Source: Xylanibacter rodentium
GTDB taxonomy: Bacteria > Bacteroidota > Bacteroidia > Bacteroidales > Bacteroidaceae
Length of the DNA stretch: 64,000 bases
Direction of reading: 5' to 3'
Assembly (NCBI RefSeq): GCF_013166575.1
Contig: NZ_JABKKE010000014.1
Coordinates: 36,374 to 100,373, forward strand
The notes beneath the pieces were generated by a model, which had not been told where the DNA came from, ran no database searches, and saw only the letters and a list, made by a program, of their open reading frames with translations. Positions 1-7,906 of this stretch are shown here, in pieces (position 1 is the first letter of the stretch; each line of letters begins with the position of its first letter). Position numbers and translations under genes: made by a program.

Positions 1-284
1 AAATACTGCTTGAATATCATTTGCATCTTTGCGTTCAGTTTCGAATGCTTTATAGCCCACACCGAATTCTGTTGCCTTATATTTTTGGGCAACAAGTTTG
101 AATCGCGTAACTTACGCAGAAAAGCTCTTAAGGGCTCCCCTGGATACACAAGATCATCAATCATCACTCCGGCACGTTCCAACTCATGGTTGGCCTCAAT
201 GTCGCTGATTTCAATTTTGCCCACACGCATCATGTAAGCGTCGAGGCAACTCTGGATTTGTTGTACATTAGGACTGTTGAACAT
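1..284 (-). CDS. Conserved-looking hypothetical protein, 3' end cut by window edge
   Basis: The minus strand is open from an ATG at 282-284 (MFNSPNVQQIQSCLD...) to the window edge, giving 94 residues without a stop. The sequence is mixed charged and hydrophobic with no signal peptide or membrane segment, so it looks cytosolic. A Bacteroidetes -7 box, TATATTTGC on the minus strand, lies at 322-330, leaving a leader of about 30 nt and supporting this start. I do not recognise a family. The C-terminus lies outside the window, so the full length is unknown. Confidence 0.55.
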   Translation of the reverse strand, partial: MFNSPNVQQIQSCLDAYMMRVGKIEISDIEANHELERAGVMIDDLVYPGEPLRAFLRKLRDSNLLPKNIRQQNSVWAIKHSKLNAKMQMIFKQY

Positions 285-330
285 AAGTATTTCTTTTAGG
301 GTTAAACATAAGTAAGCTACCGCAAATATA

Positions 331-621
331 GTGTTTTTTTCGTATCGTTGTTATTCCGACAACGTTTTTTGGGACAAAATTAACAATAAAGAAGAATTTT
401 AGAACAAAATGCTAACACAAATCACCATAAAAGTTATAAAAAGAAAGAATAACAATTAATTATATTACAAATTAACACAAATAAAGATTGTCTAAAGAGT
501 GTTATGGAATGTTTTAAGATCATCGTGCTTTCCAACATGAAAAATCGGCCATTGCTTAACAACTAATTTTACCAATCGTTTCGTCATTCTCCACAGAAAC
601 GTTATAAATCACAACAAAAAA
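331..621. other. AT-rich intergenic region
   Basis: This spacer separates the left-edge gene from the tRNA-Leu promoter. It is AT-rich and has stops in all frames. I see no repeat shared with the rest of the window. Confidence 0.5.
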
Positions 622-654
622 TTTGGCTATTCACAAAAATCTCCGTATCTTTGC
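622..654 (+). promoter_or_regulatory. Promoter of tRNA-Leu(UAG)
   Basis: TTTG at 622-625, a 20 nt spacer and TATCTTTGC at 646-654 match the Bacteroidetes primary sigma consensus. The tRNA begins 10 nt after the box, so transcription would start a few bases before it. Confidence 0.8.
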
Positions 655-663
655 ACCCGTTAT

Positions 664-745
664 GCGCTTGTGGCGAAATTGGTAGACGCGCCAGACTTAG
701 GATCTGGTGATTTCGGTCGTGTAGGTTCGAGTCCTATCAGGCGCA
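664..745 (+). tRNA. tRNA-Leu (anticodon UAG)
   Basis: The cloverleaf can be drawn by eye. The acceptor stem GCGCTTG pairs with CAGGCGC (one G-U pair), with discriminator A at 745. The anticodon stem CCAGA/TCTGG encloses loop CTTAGGA, giving anticodon TAG. A T-arm with GGTTCGAGTCC is present, and a class II variable arm as expected for leucine. The CCA end is not encoded. It reads CUN leucine codons. Confidence 0.95.
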
Positions 746-753
746 CAACGAAT

Positions 754-803
754 AAGGAAAAGGCTTCGCAGTAAGAAATCACAGTCATGAACACCTTTTC
801 CTT
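754..803. terminator. Hairpin between convergent tRNA-Leu and mutS
   Basis: AAGGAAAAGG at 754-763 and CCTTTTCCTT at 794-803 form a perfect 10 bp inverted repeat with a 30 nt loop. It lies between the convergent tRNA and mutS and could end transcripts from both sides. There is no long T tract. Confidence 0.45.
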
Positions 804-835
804 TAAGAAGCAACCGTGATTTATCATTTTTACCA

Positions 836-3448
836 TCACCCCTTTCCTCCCACAATCTTCTTGATATCATTCAGTTTATTGAGAGCCTCAACCGGTGTAA
901 GGTTGTTGATGTCAAGCCCGAGAATCTCATCGCGAATCTGGCACAATACAGGATCATCGAGCTGAAAGAACGACAGTTGCATGCCATCGTGTGCATCACC
1001 GATGGTTGCGGCAGGCTTGCCTGATGCCCCAACCGACGCATTGTCGGCCTCAAGCTGATGAAGTATAACATTGGCACGTTTCACTATACTCTTTGGCATG
1101 CCGGCTATATCGGCCACATGTATACCAAACGAGTGTTCCGAACCGCCACGCGTAAGCTTACGCACAAAGATAACCTTGTCACCGGCCTCCTTCACACTAA
1201 CATTATAGTTCTTTATACGCTTGAAGTTTTTCTCCATCTCGTTCAGTTCATGATAGTGTGTGGCGAACAGCGTGCGGGCACGGGCCCTTCGATTCTCATG
1301 CAGATACTCCACGATGGCCCATGCTATGCTGATGCCATCGTAGGTAGACGTGCCACGGCCAAGTTCGTCGAAAAGCACAAGCGAGCGCGGCGATACATTG
1401 TTGAGAATGTTCGATGCCTCAGTCATCTCAACCATAAAGGTTGACTCGCCCAATGAGATATTGTCACTTGCCCCCACACGTGTGAACACCTTGTCCACCA
1501 AACCAATCCGCGCACTTTCGGCCGGCACGAAACAGCCCACCTGAGCCATCAGTACTATCAAGGCCGTCTGACGCAGCAGGGCCGACTTACCGGCCATGTT
1601 CGGACCGGTGATTATCATTATCTGCTGTTTCTCACTGTCCAGGTATATGTCGTTGGGCACAAACTGCTCACCGGGCGGCAACTGTGTCTCTATGACCGGA
1701 TGGCGGCCCTGACGTATGTCTATAATGTCTGTCGAGTCTATCCCGGGACGTATATATCCATGTTCCTCGGCCGACTTGGCAAACGACAGCAGACAGTCGA
1801 GACGTGCTATAATGTTGGCATTGATCTGAATCTGCGGTATAAACTCCTGCATGGACATTATCAGCTCATTGAAAAGCCGAGCCTCAAGCGACAGAATCTT
1901 GTCTTCGGCACCAAGTATCTTCTCCTCATATTCCTTCAGTTCCTGAGTGATATAACGCTCGGCATTGGCCAAAGTCTGCTTTCGCACCCAATCCTTCGGC
2001 ACACGGTCCTTGTAGGTATTGCGCACTTCGAGATAATAGCCGAACACGTTGTTGTAGCCTATCTTCAGACTGGCAATGCCCGTCTGCTCCGTCTCACGTT
2101 CCTGTATACGCATAAGATAATCCTTGCCGCTGTATGCAATATTGCGTAGCTCGTCGAGTTCGGCACTCACGCCGCTGCATATCACTCCGCCACGGTTCAC
2201 CATCTGCGGCGCATCTGGCTCCACCTCGCGCTCTATACGGTCGCGCAACGACTCACACAGGTTGAGTTGCTCGCCCACCCGCTTGAGAACGTCGTTGCCG
2301 GCATACAGACAGGCTGTCTTTATAGGCATCACGGCCTGCAGAGCCGTTTTCAACTGAACCACCTCACGCGGCGAAACACGTCCCGTAGCCACTTTCGAAA
2401 TGATGCGTTCAAGGTCACCCATACGATGCAACTGCTCGTCTATACACTGTCGGAAATCAGGCTCACGAAAGAAGTAATCCACAATATCGAGACGGTCTGT
2501 TATAGGACGCTCGTCCTTCAGGGGAAACACCAGCCACCGGCGCAACAACCGGCCCCCCATTGGCGACACCGTACGATCCATCACATCAAGCAACGATGCC
2601 CCGTCATCCTGCATCGCACTGAGCAGTTCCAGGCTGCGTATGGTGAATTTATCGAGTCGCACGTAGCGCTCTTCCTCTATACGGGTTATGGCCGTGATAT
2701 GGCCTATCTGTGTGTGTTGCGTGAGTTCGAGATACTGCAATATTGCCCCTGCGGCAATGATTCCGTTCTGCAGATGGTCCACTCCGAATCCTTTCAGGTT
2801 TTTCACACCGAAATGGCGCAGCAGCTTCTGCCGTGCGCTTTGATCTGTAAAGACCCAGTCATCAAGTTCGAACGTAAAGAAACGGTTGCCGAAACAGCGT
2901 TCGAAATCTTGCTTGCGCGCACGGTCGTAAAGCACCTCCTTGGGCGAGAAGTTACCGAGCAGCTTGTCCACATAGTCCTGTGTGCCCTCACCGGTAAGGA
3001 ACTCGCCGGTGGATATGTCTAAAAAGGCCACGCCGCAGGCCGACTTACCAAAATGCACAGCGGCAAGAAAGTTGTTTTCCTTATAATTCAGCACATTGTC
3101 GCTCATGGCCACACCCGGCGTCACAAGTTCGGTGATGCCGCGTTTGACGAGTTTTTTGGTCAGTTTCGGGTCTTCCAACTGGTCGCAAATGGCTACGCGT
3201 TTGCCCGCACGTACAAGTTTTGGCAAATATGTATCAAGCGCATGATGTGGAAATCCGGCCATCTCCGTACCTCCGTTGCTACGTCGTGTCAGCGTGATGC
3301 CGAGTATGCGTGATGCAGTGGTGGCATCTTCACAATATGTCTCGTAAAAGTCTCCACAACGAAACAGCAGCACAGCATCGGGATGCTTTGCTTTCAGGTC
3401 GAAAAACTGTTTCATCATCGGGGTCAGTTCCTTGTCTTTCGTCGCCAT
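836..3448 (-). CDS. mutS: DNA mismatch repair protein MutS
   Basis: MutS recognises base mismatches and small loops in DNA and starts methyl-independent mismatch repair. The 870-residue product has the mismatch-reading GDFYETY motif (Phe34, Glu36) in domain I, a connector and lever region, the Walker A motif GPNMAGKS at about residues 614-621 and Walker [14 protein letters not shown] at about 690-702. The frame stays open upstream to 3592, but the ATG at 3446-3448 ([10 protein letters not shown]) is preferred: it gives the usual family N-terminus and lies about 13 nt after the expected transcription start of the promoter at 3468-3500. The upstream extension lies in promoter and repeat sequence. 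Length is normal for the family. Confidence 0.97.
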   Translation of the reverse strand: MATKDKELTPMMKQFFDLKAKHPDAVLLFRCGDFYETYCEDATTASRILGITLTRRSNGGTEMAGFPHHALDTYLPKLVRAGKRVAICDQLEDPKLTKKLVKRGITELVTPGVAMSDNVLNYKENNFLAAVHFGKSACGVAFLDISTGEFLTGEGTQDYVDKLLGNFSPKEVLYDRARKQDFERCFGNRFFTFELDDWVFTDQSARQKLLRHFGVKNLKGFGVDHLQNGIIAAGAILQYLELTQHTQIGHITAITRIEEERYVRLDKFTIRSLELLSAMQDDGASLLDVMDRTVSPMGGRLLRRWLVFPLKDERPITDRLDIVDYFFREPDFRQCIDEQLHRMGDLERIISKVATGRVSPREVVQLKTALQAVMPIKTACLYAGNDVLKRVGEQLNLCESLRDRIEREVEPDAPQMVNRGGVICSGVSAELDELRNIAYSGKDYLMRIQERETEQTGIASLKIGYNNVFGYYLEVRNTYKDRVPKDWVRKQTLANAERYITQELKEYEEKILGAEDKILSLEARLFNELIMSMQEFIPQIQINANIIARLDCLLSFAKSAEEHGYIRPGIDSTDIIDIRQGRHPVIETQLPPGEQFVPNDIYLDSEKQQIMIITGPNMAGKSALLRQTALIVLMAQVGCFVPAESARIGLVDKVFTRVGASDNISLGESTFMVEMTEASNILNNVSPRSLVLFDELGRGTSTYDGISIAWAIVEYLHENRRARARTLFATHYHELNEMEKNFKRIKNYNVSVKEAGDKVIFVRKLTRGGSEHSFGIHVADIAGMPKSIVKRANVILHQLEADNASVGASGKPAATIGDAHDGMQLSFFQLDDPVLCQIRDEILGLDINNLTPVEALNKLNDIKKIVGGKG

Positions 3449-3467
3449 ATACAGTGTTTTTAGAGTA

Positions 3468-3500
3468 TGCAAAGTTACTCCAAATGATGCGAAAAACAAA
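3468..3500 (-). promoter_or_regulatory. mutS promoter
   Basis: On the minus strand TTTG (3497-3500), a 20 nt spacer and TAACTTTGC (3468-3476) match the Bacteroidetes consensus. Transcription would start near 3461, giving a very short leader before the ATG at 3448. Confidence 0.75.
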
Positions 3501-3518
3501 ATTAAATGGATGGTTTTA

Positions 3519-3603
3519 TGAAAACGAAGAATGCAATCCGATGTTTTCGTTAAGCGAAATGAGCAAGGCGAAACTTCTTTCTGCTCTGCCATGGCGATAA
3601 AAC
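3519..3603 (+). repeat. Hairpin repeat family A, copy 1 (diverged)
   Basis: This copy starts GAAAACGAAG, has ATGTTTTCGTTAAGC and ends CTGCCATGGCGATAAAAC. It shares the frame of the copies at 13567, 14897, 14975 and 33572, but its central stem is different. It sits just upstream of the mutS promoter. Confidence 0.6.
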
Positions 3604-3729
3604 ATACATGAAACGAAAGGAATAATGTTATTCAGAAGTTCTGCAACACCAACTTATTCTCATTGTAAAGACTGTTGTTCTTTAAATAAGCTACAAGAAG
3701 TTTGAAATAATATTTCCTTCTCAAAAAAC

Positions 3730-3826
3730 TTGCCTGTTTGCAAAACAATAATTATCTTTGCAGAAGATAGGCTGCATCTCAGCAATTCAAGCGAGCTTGA
3801 TTGCATTCGGTTTGCACTATCTTTGC
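3730..3826 (+). promoter_or_regulatory. Two tandem promoters of the first Rpn gene
   Basis: TATCTTTGC occurs at 3753-3761 (with TTG at 3730-3732, spacer 20) and again at 3818-3826 (with TTG at 3797-3799, spacer 18). Both point to the gene starting at 3842/3848. The second would leave a leader of about 15 nt. Confidence 0.6.
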
Positions 3827-3847
3827 AATATATAAACATTCATGCTT

Positions 3848-4792
3848 ATGGGAAACTTCATCAACCCTTTTTCGGATGTAGGCTTCAAACGTATATTCGG
3901 ACAGGAAATGTCAAAGCCGTTACTTATCGATTTCCTCAACAACCTGCTTGAAGGTGAGCGTTATATCACCAATCTGCAGTTTCTTGACAAGGAACAGATT
4001 CCCGTAAGCAATGACGACAGATCGCTGATATACGACATTTATTGCGAGACGGACACAGGCGAAAACATCATAGTCGAGATGCAAAACCGCTCGCAGACTT
4101 ACTTCAAGCAACGAACAGTCTACTATGCCTCACGTGCCATTGCCGCACAAGGAGAACGAGGATCGGAATGGCGCTATGACGTCAAAGCTGTATATTGCAT
4201 ATCATTTCTTAATTTCTGCCAAAGCGAGATTTCCAATGAATTTCGCACCGATGTTGCTCTGATGGACATGAACAGCCACAAACTGTTTTCGGACAAGATG
4301 CGCCTGATATATCTGCAACTTCCTCTGTTCATAAAAGATGTAGACGAGTGTGAGAATGACTTTGAACGATGGATTTATGTACTTAAAAATATGGAAACAC
4401 TTAACAGACTACCATTTGCGGCCAAAAGTGCCGTATTCAAGCGTCTTGCCGAGATAACAGACCTTGCCTCACTGAGCAAACAGGAACGTATGATGTATGA
4501 TGACAGTCTGCGACGCTTTCGCGATACTATAGGAGTTATGGAGTATGCCATTGTAAATGGAAGGGAAGAGGGACGTGCTGAAGGACTTAAAGAAGGACAT
4601 GCTGAAGGTCTTAAAGAAGGACATGCTGAAGGTCTTAAAGAAGGACGTGCTGAAGGTCTTAAAGAAGGACGCGCTGAAGGTGAAATTTCAGGTAAGACTG
4701 ATGTTGCACGCAAATTGAAATTATATGGCATGGATTCAACCACAATATCCCAGATGACGGGTATTCCGGTTGAAGATATAGACATTCTATAG
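3848..4792 (+). CDS. Rpn-family PD-(D/E)XK nuclease / putative transposase
   Basis: The protein (314 aa from MGNFINPFSDVGF) belongs to the Rpn / PDDEXK_2 group of recombination-promoting nucleases, which are abundant in gut Bacteroidales. The likely catalytic residues are Asp63 in LIYDIYC and the Glu77-x-Gln79 pair in VEMQNR, in the D...ExQ arrangement of this fold. The middle is alpha-helical. Residues about 240-280 are five imperfect copies of an 8-residue unit (EGLKEGHA-like), encoded by 24 bp DNA repeats, and the tail ends in a short LKLYGMDSTTISQMTG helix-turn-helix-like segment. An ATG two codons upstream (3842) is also possible. Whether it cuts DNA or is a domesticated relic cannot be told from sequence. 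Confidence 0.85.
   Translation: MGNFINPFSDVGFKRIFGQEMSKPLLIDFLNNLLEGERYITNLQFLDKEQIPVSNDDRSLIYDIYCETDTGENIIVEMQNRSQTYFKQRTVYYASRAIAAQGERGSEWRYDVKAVYCISFLNFCQSEISNEFRTDVALMDMNSHKLFSDKMRLIYLQLPLFIKDVDECENDFERWIYVLKNMETLNRLPFAAKSAVFKRLAEITDLASLSKQERMMYDDSLRRFRDTIGVMEYAIVNGREEGRAEGLKEGHAEGLKEGHAEGLKEGRAEGLKEGRAEGEISGKTDVARKLKLYGMDSTTISQMTGIPVEDIDIL
4570..4686 (+). repeat. 24 bp tandem repeats inside the Rpn gene
   Basis: About 4.8 copies of a 24 bp unit (consensus core GGACATGCTGAAGGTCTTAA) encode the EGxAEGLK octapeptides. Two central units are identical, which points to recent slippage. Unit number may vary between strains, and any change stays in frame. Confidence 0.9.
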
Positions 4793-4886
4793 TTTTGACA
4801 CACACCCATCTTCACTGGTTCAGAAAGAAGCAGTCCCCCGTTCACGCCACAGCCGCATAGCGGAACAGCCCTATCTGGAAAACAAT

Positions 4887-4966
4887 GTTATTGACATTAC
4901 TCTGTAAAGTCAATAACTTCAGCAAGTAAAGTCATTAACCTAAATATGTAAAGTCAATGACTTTAC
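4887..4966. repeat. 22 bp-period GTAAAGTCA repeats with a 19 bp palindrome
   Basis: GTAAAGTCA starts at 4904, 4926 and 4948, exactly 22 bp apart. The last copy runs into TGACTTTAC to give a perfect 19 bp palindrome (4948-4966). GTTATTGAC (4887-4895) is an inverted match to GTCAATAAC (4909-4917). The spacing of about two helical turns suggests a protein-binding array, but no gene it would control is evident. The stretch 4793-5338 otherwise holds no convincing gene. Confidence 0.7.
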
Positions 4967-5145
4967 TGTCCCAAACGGTCACCGCCACATTATACTACAA
5001 TGGTTATTGATGAACGAGTAACCTGCAACACATAGTTATATATAGAATTGCTATTGGTAAATGAACGAGAGGGGATTTATAAGAATTTAGAATCGCATAA
5101 ATGAGGCTGTGCCAAAATATAAATATTGCATAAAGTAGAGACATA

Positions 5146-5250
5146 TTTTCACTGCGTTCAACAACACATCTTGTATTTGTCCGTTTGTAACATATTGATA
5201 TTCCGTATATTTGGCGAACAAATAGACATGTTGTTGAACGCAGTGAAAAA
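5146..5250. repeat. Palindromic repeat family D, copy 1
   Basis: TTTTCACTGCGTTCAACAAC begins a 21 bp arm (5146-5166) that is perfectly inverted at 5229-5249. The 62 nt between the arms resembles the sequence at 5945-6033 in reverse orientation (shared blocks CTTGTATTTGTC, TAACAT, TTGATA, TTTGGCG, ACAAATA). The pair flanks the lipoprotein gene 5339-5902. A 69 aa frame through this copy (5126-5335) is not credible as a gene. Confidence 0.7.
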
Positions 5251-5338
5251 TGATTACAATCAATCTGATTGCCGTCTATCGTATTTTGAATACTGGTTTA
5301 CAAGGAGTTTATTGTCCGTGATAGGGCAGATATGATTC

Positions 5339-5902
5339 TTATATTTTTCGTGAGTACCGCATAAGGATTTTTTGGGCATCTGAATCCCAAAAAACTATTG
5401 AAACAAATTTTATAGAATTCAATTCCGTAGGTTCTTTCTGTACTCCTACGATGTATGTTTTTACGACAGAACCTTGTTTAATATACATTATTTGTCCATC
5501 CCTTGCATATGCATAGTTACTACCCAATGACCATGTAAATGGTTCTGTCTCAATTTCATTTCTATACGTGTACCAGAAAAAGCCGTCTTTACTTGAAGTG
5601 AATTCGATACCCTCGCTACGCAACTTTTTCACCATTTCCATGTTCCCTTGTGATTCATATACCAATGAAGTTGTAAATTCGTTTCCGTCTTTTTCTAATG
5701 AATCTATATACCAATTATGGAGAAAATCACTAACCTTATATCGTGATGTTTGCGTGTCATCACCTCCAACTTCTTCATCTCCTCCCGTTCCGGCATTCTC
5801 GATGTCATCTATGTTATCATCATCGTCATCACTGCTGCAGGCTGTGAATGCCAGCATGCACGTCATGGCTGCGAAAAGCCATAAAAATGTTCTCTTTTTC
5901 AT
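5339..5902 (-). CDS. Small lipoprotein, unknown function
   Basis: The 187 aa product starts MKKRTFLWLF and has a type II signal peptide with lipobox FTAC, the cysteine being near residue 22. It is followed by SSDDDDDN and a Gly/Glu/Asp-rich linker. An acidic stretch after the lipobox cysteine is the known surface-export signal of Bacteroidetes lipoproteins, so surface exposure is likely. The remaining 130 residues look like a compact beta-rich domain without a family I recognise. The frame extends upstream to 6058, but that part crosses repeat DNA and precedes the signal peptide, so the ATG at 5900-5902 is chosen. It is the last gene of a minus-strand group of exported proteins, separated from the rest by a repeat. 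Confidence 0.8.
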   Translation of the reverse strand: MKKRTFLWLFAAMTCMLAFTACSSDDDDDNIDDIENAGTGGDEEVGGDDTQTSRYKVSDFLHNWYIDSLEKDGNEFTTSLVYESQGNMEMVKKLRSEGIEFTSSKDGFFWYTYRNEIETEPFTWSLGSNYAYARDGQIMYIKQGSVVKTYIVGVQKEPTELNSIKFVSIVFWDSDAQKILMRYSRKI

Positions 5903-5944
5903 TGTTGTATAAATATTTGTTTTTGAATTGTTTTTAATTAATAG

Positions 5945-6033
5945 ACTAGGCATATTACTGTATTTGTCCGCCAAATAAATATTGAGTATCAGCATGTTAC
6001 TAGCAGACAAATACAAGAATGTGTCCCTACTAT
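5945..6033. repeat. Palindromic repeat family D, copy 2 (inverted relative to copy 1)
   Basis: Read on the minus strand this sequence follows copy 1 (5146-5250) with shared blocks GTAGGGACACATT/GTAGAGACATATT, CTTGTATTTGTC, TAACAT, TGATA and TTTGGCGGACAAATA. It is itself a hairpin (TATTTGTCCG ... GCAGACAAATA). It lacks the 21 bp outer arms of copy 1. Confidence 0.65.
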
Positions 6034-6077
6034 AAATATCAGCATTTCGCCACGCCACCGAACCGTGGCGTCCACAG

Positions 6078-6359
6078 CTATATCAGTCCGTCCCCGCCGC
6101 ATACGGAGCATTTGCCGGTACCCTTGCAGTCGGGACATTTGCCCGTATTCCTGCAATAGCTGCAAGGATCTTCATCGAGGTTCACCCCGTAGCATATAGG
6201 GCATTTTCCGGTGGTGCCGCAGAATATACATCCACCGAACCCGTAGCACGAATAGCAGCTTTCGGAGCCTTCATCCTCGTCTTCCTCGCACGAGGTGAAC
6301 ACGAACTGCATCATGAAGCTTGTCGCTACGCAGAGCAGTATAGTCAATTTGTGTTTCAT
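6078..6359 (-). CDS. Small lipoprotein with six CxxC motifs (DnaJ zinc-finger-like)
   Basis: The 93 aa product has a type II signal peptide (VFTSC, lipidated Cys24), an acidic EEDEDEG stretch that may direct it to the surface, and then almost nothing but CxxC motifs. These are at 35-38, 44-47, 53-56, 66-69, 75-78 and 84-87. They form two blocks of three with an exact 9-residue period, separated by a 4-residue insertion. The last ones read CKGTG and CGGDG, as in the CxxCxGxG repeats of DnaJ. Zinc binding is the natural inference, though outside the cytosol disulfides are also possible. It follows the TPR/zinc-finger gene by 49 nt, which suggests co-transcription. I know of no described role. 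Confidence 0.85.
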   Translation of the reverse strand: MKHKLTILLCVATSFMMQFVFTSCEEDEDEGSESCYSCYGFGGCIFCGTTGKCPICYGVNLDEDPCSYCRNTGKCPDCKGTGKCSVCGGDGLI

Positions 6360-6408
6360 AATCGCTGTTTCTTTTTGATTGGGTATTTGTATGAATATTA
6401 CCGATGTG

Positions 6409-7062
6409 TCAGTAATTGAGTTTACCTGTACCGCTGCACAGGTCGCACCTTACGTGCATGTGCCCCGTACCTTTCTCCGCACAGCAGATGTTGCAGTATT
6501 TCCTTTGTCCGGCAGAGTAGTGCTCCTTGATTTTCAGTCCTGTTCCGTTGCAGAGCGTACAAACACGATGCGTAGTCGAACGCGATGACGAAGAGCTTCC
6601 CGACGAGTACGAACTTGACACGCCCGGACTGTAGCTGCTGCCGGCGCTTTGGTAATTCGTTGCTGGAACAAACGGATTCGGTATGCCGGCATTGGCACAT
6701 GCAGCCACCACCTTGTTCTTCGTGTCGTCCGCCCACCCGTACTTATTCCACACGGTTTTCAGAACTTTGTCTCTCGATGCGGATGCTATGTTGTATGCAC
6801 CGCAATAACTTTCCGCAGCATTGGCATAGTCGCCTTGTGCGGCGTAGACTTCGCCCAGGCGATAGAACTTCAGATAGTTCTGCATATCCGCCGACTGGAG
6901 AGACGGGTTGTTGAGCACCTTCTTTATCGTGTTGGCCTCCAGCACCTGTGATGTGCCCTGGGCTACACCGTTCAGTATGCTTTTCCATATATTCTGTGCC
7001 TGCAGTTGCAGTGACATGCACAGAATCATAACAAAAGCCGTAATCAACCTTCTTGCTATCAT
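6409..7062 (-). CDS. Exported TPR-like protein with C-terminal DnaJ-type CxxC motifs
   Basis: The 217 aa product begins with a cleavable signal peptide (MIARRLITAFVMILCMSLQ, probable cut after LQAQ). A helical segment at about 55-125 contains a TPR-like stretch (YRLGEVYAAQGDYANAAESY). A Ser-rich linker covers about 137-163. The tail has three CxxC motifs: Cys168/171 (CNGTG), Cys190/193 and Cys206/209 (CSGTG), resembling the DnaJ cysteine-rich domain. It has no lipobox, so it is probably periplasmic. It shares the CxxCxGxG motif with the next gene (6078-6359), 49 nt downstream, so the two may work together. Function unknown. Confidence 0.85.
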   Translation of the reverse strand: MIARRLITAFVMILCMSLQLQAQNIWKSILNGVAQGTSQVLEANTIKKVLNNPSLQSADMQNYLKFYRLGEVYAAQGDYANAAESYCGAYNIASASRDKVLKTVWNKYGWADDTKNKVVAACANAGIPNPFVPATNYQSAGSSYSPGVSSSYSSGSSSSSRSTTHRVCTLCNGTGLKIKEHYSAGQRKYCNICCAEKGTGHMHVRCDLCSGTGKLNY

Positions 7063-7171
7063 AATAATTTATAAATATGTTTTTTAATCCAAGGCAACGA
7101 AACAGGTATCTGTATATACTTGTGCGTTTACAGTGTCCGTGTTCCGTTGCTCTCATTTTGGTCTTTGCCTA

Positions 7172-7867
7172 TTATATGCCTTCAATCTCAGTTACTTCAG
7201 AAAGATAGGGTGTCTTGCTACCCATATAATTCATTGCTTCTTGCCTTACTATGCCTATACCAGGAGCCACATATAAAGTTTGTTCCTCGTCAACATTCTG
7301 ACGTGACACACGCCCTGTTATTCGTCCCGTGATTTTCAAACATTTTATGTCTCCGGCCTTTGTCTGAAGTGTTGTCTCTTCTGTCACTTTGAAATTCTTG
7401 AATGTCACTTCATTGTTTATCGTGGAGCCCATGAATTTCATAGACGCCTTCAAGGTTCCACCTTCCAGCTCATCGCCAACTTTCAGTGTTTTCGGCATTT
7501 TCAGAAGATATCCCGAACGGTTGTCATTACCCATACTGCCATACATTAGGTCAAGCGTGAGATAGTATGCTCCGTCTTCCACTGTGACCGATGTCTGCAT
7601 TCCATCCCCGGCTCCCATCAGTGCGGCGCTTTTCGACGGTTTCCCTTTTTTGTTGAGCATTGTGTAGAGATGTGTCACTTTGTGTTTGCCACCATCATCT
7701 GAAACATCAGTTACAGTCCTTTCTACATGACCACGCAATTTGTTGGCATATATCACGGCATAACGTACTCGAGAACCTTTTCTTTGCTGTATATACCCCT
7801 CCGACCCTTGTGAAAACATTGCGACACAGAATAAGAATAAAGAAAATAATGTACCAAATCTTTTCAT
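7172..7867 (-). CDS. Exported TapB/DUF3108-like protein
   Basis: The 231 aa protein has a signal peptide (MKRFGTLFSLFLFCVAMFSQG) and a beta-strand-rich body. The order of features (a TVTDVSDDGGKHKVTHLYT strand pair, a DGAYYLTLDL strand, then TLQTKAGDIKCLKITG and APGIGIVRQEAMNYMG near the end) resembles TapB-like and DUF3108-like periplasmic proteins, which have a lipocalin-like fold. Known members lack an assigned enzymatic activity. It lies 39 nt downstream of the beta-barrel gene and upstream of the zinc-finger genes, in one probable transcription unit. Confidence 0.75.
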   Translation of the reverse strand: MKRFGTLFSLFLFCVAMFSQGSEGYIQQRKGSRVRYAVIYANKLRGHVERTVTDVSDDGGKHKVTHLYTMLNKKGKPSKSAALMGAGDGMQTSVTVEDGAYYLTLDLMYGSMGNDNRSGYLLKMPKTLKVGDELEGGTLKASMKFMGSTINNEVTFKNFKVTEETTLQTKAGDIKCLKITGRITGRVSRQNVDEEQTLYVAPGIGIVRQEAMNYMGSKTPYLSEVTEIEGI

Positions 7868-7906
7868 ATATTTATGAACCTTTGATTAATACTTTAGATT
7901 AGCGCC

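Noticed and set aside
3449..3592. N-terminal extension of mutS by 48 codons
   Set aside because: It lies over the promoter and a repeat copy, and the family start is the ATG at 3448.
4570..4686. Possible CRISPR array (24 bp repeats)
   Set aside because: Repeats are directly adjacent without spacers and encode protein; no cas gene is near.
3848..4792. Intact transposon around the Rpn genes
   Set aside because: No terminal inverted repeats or target duplications are seen; Rpn genes in Bacteroidales commonly stand alone.
4375..4845. 156-codon minus frame rich in Ser-Pro repeats
   Set aside because: It is the antisense of the EGLK repeat tract of the Rpn gene; repeats keep it open.
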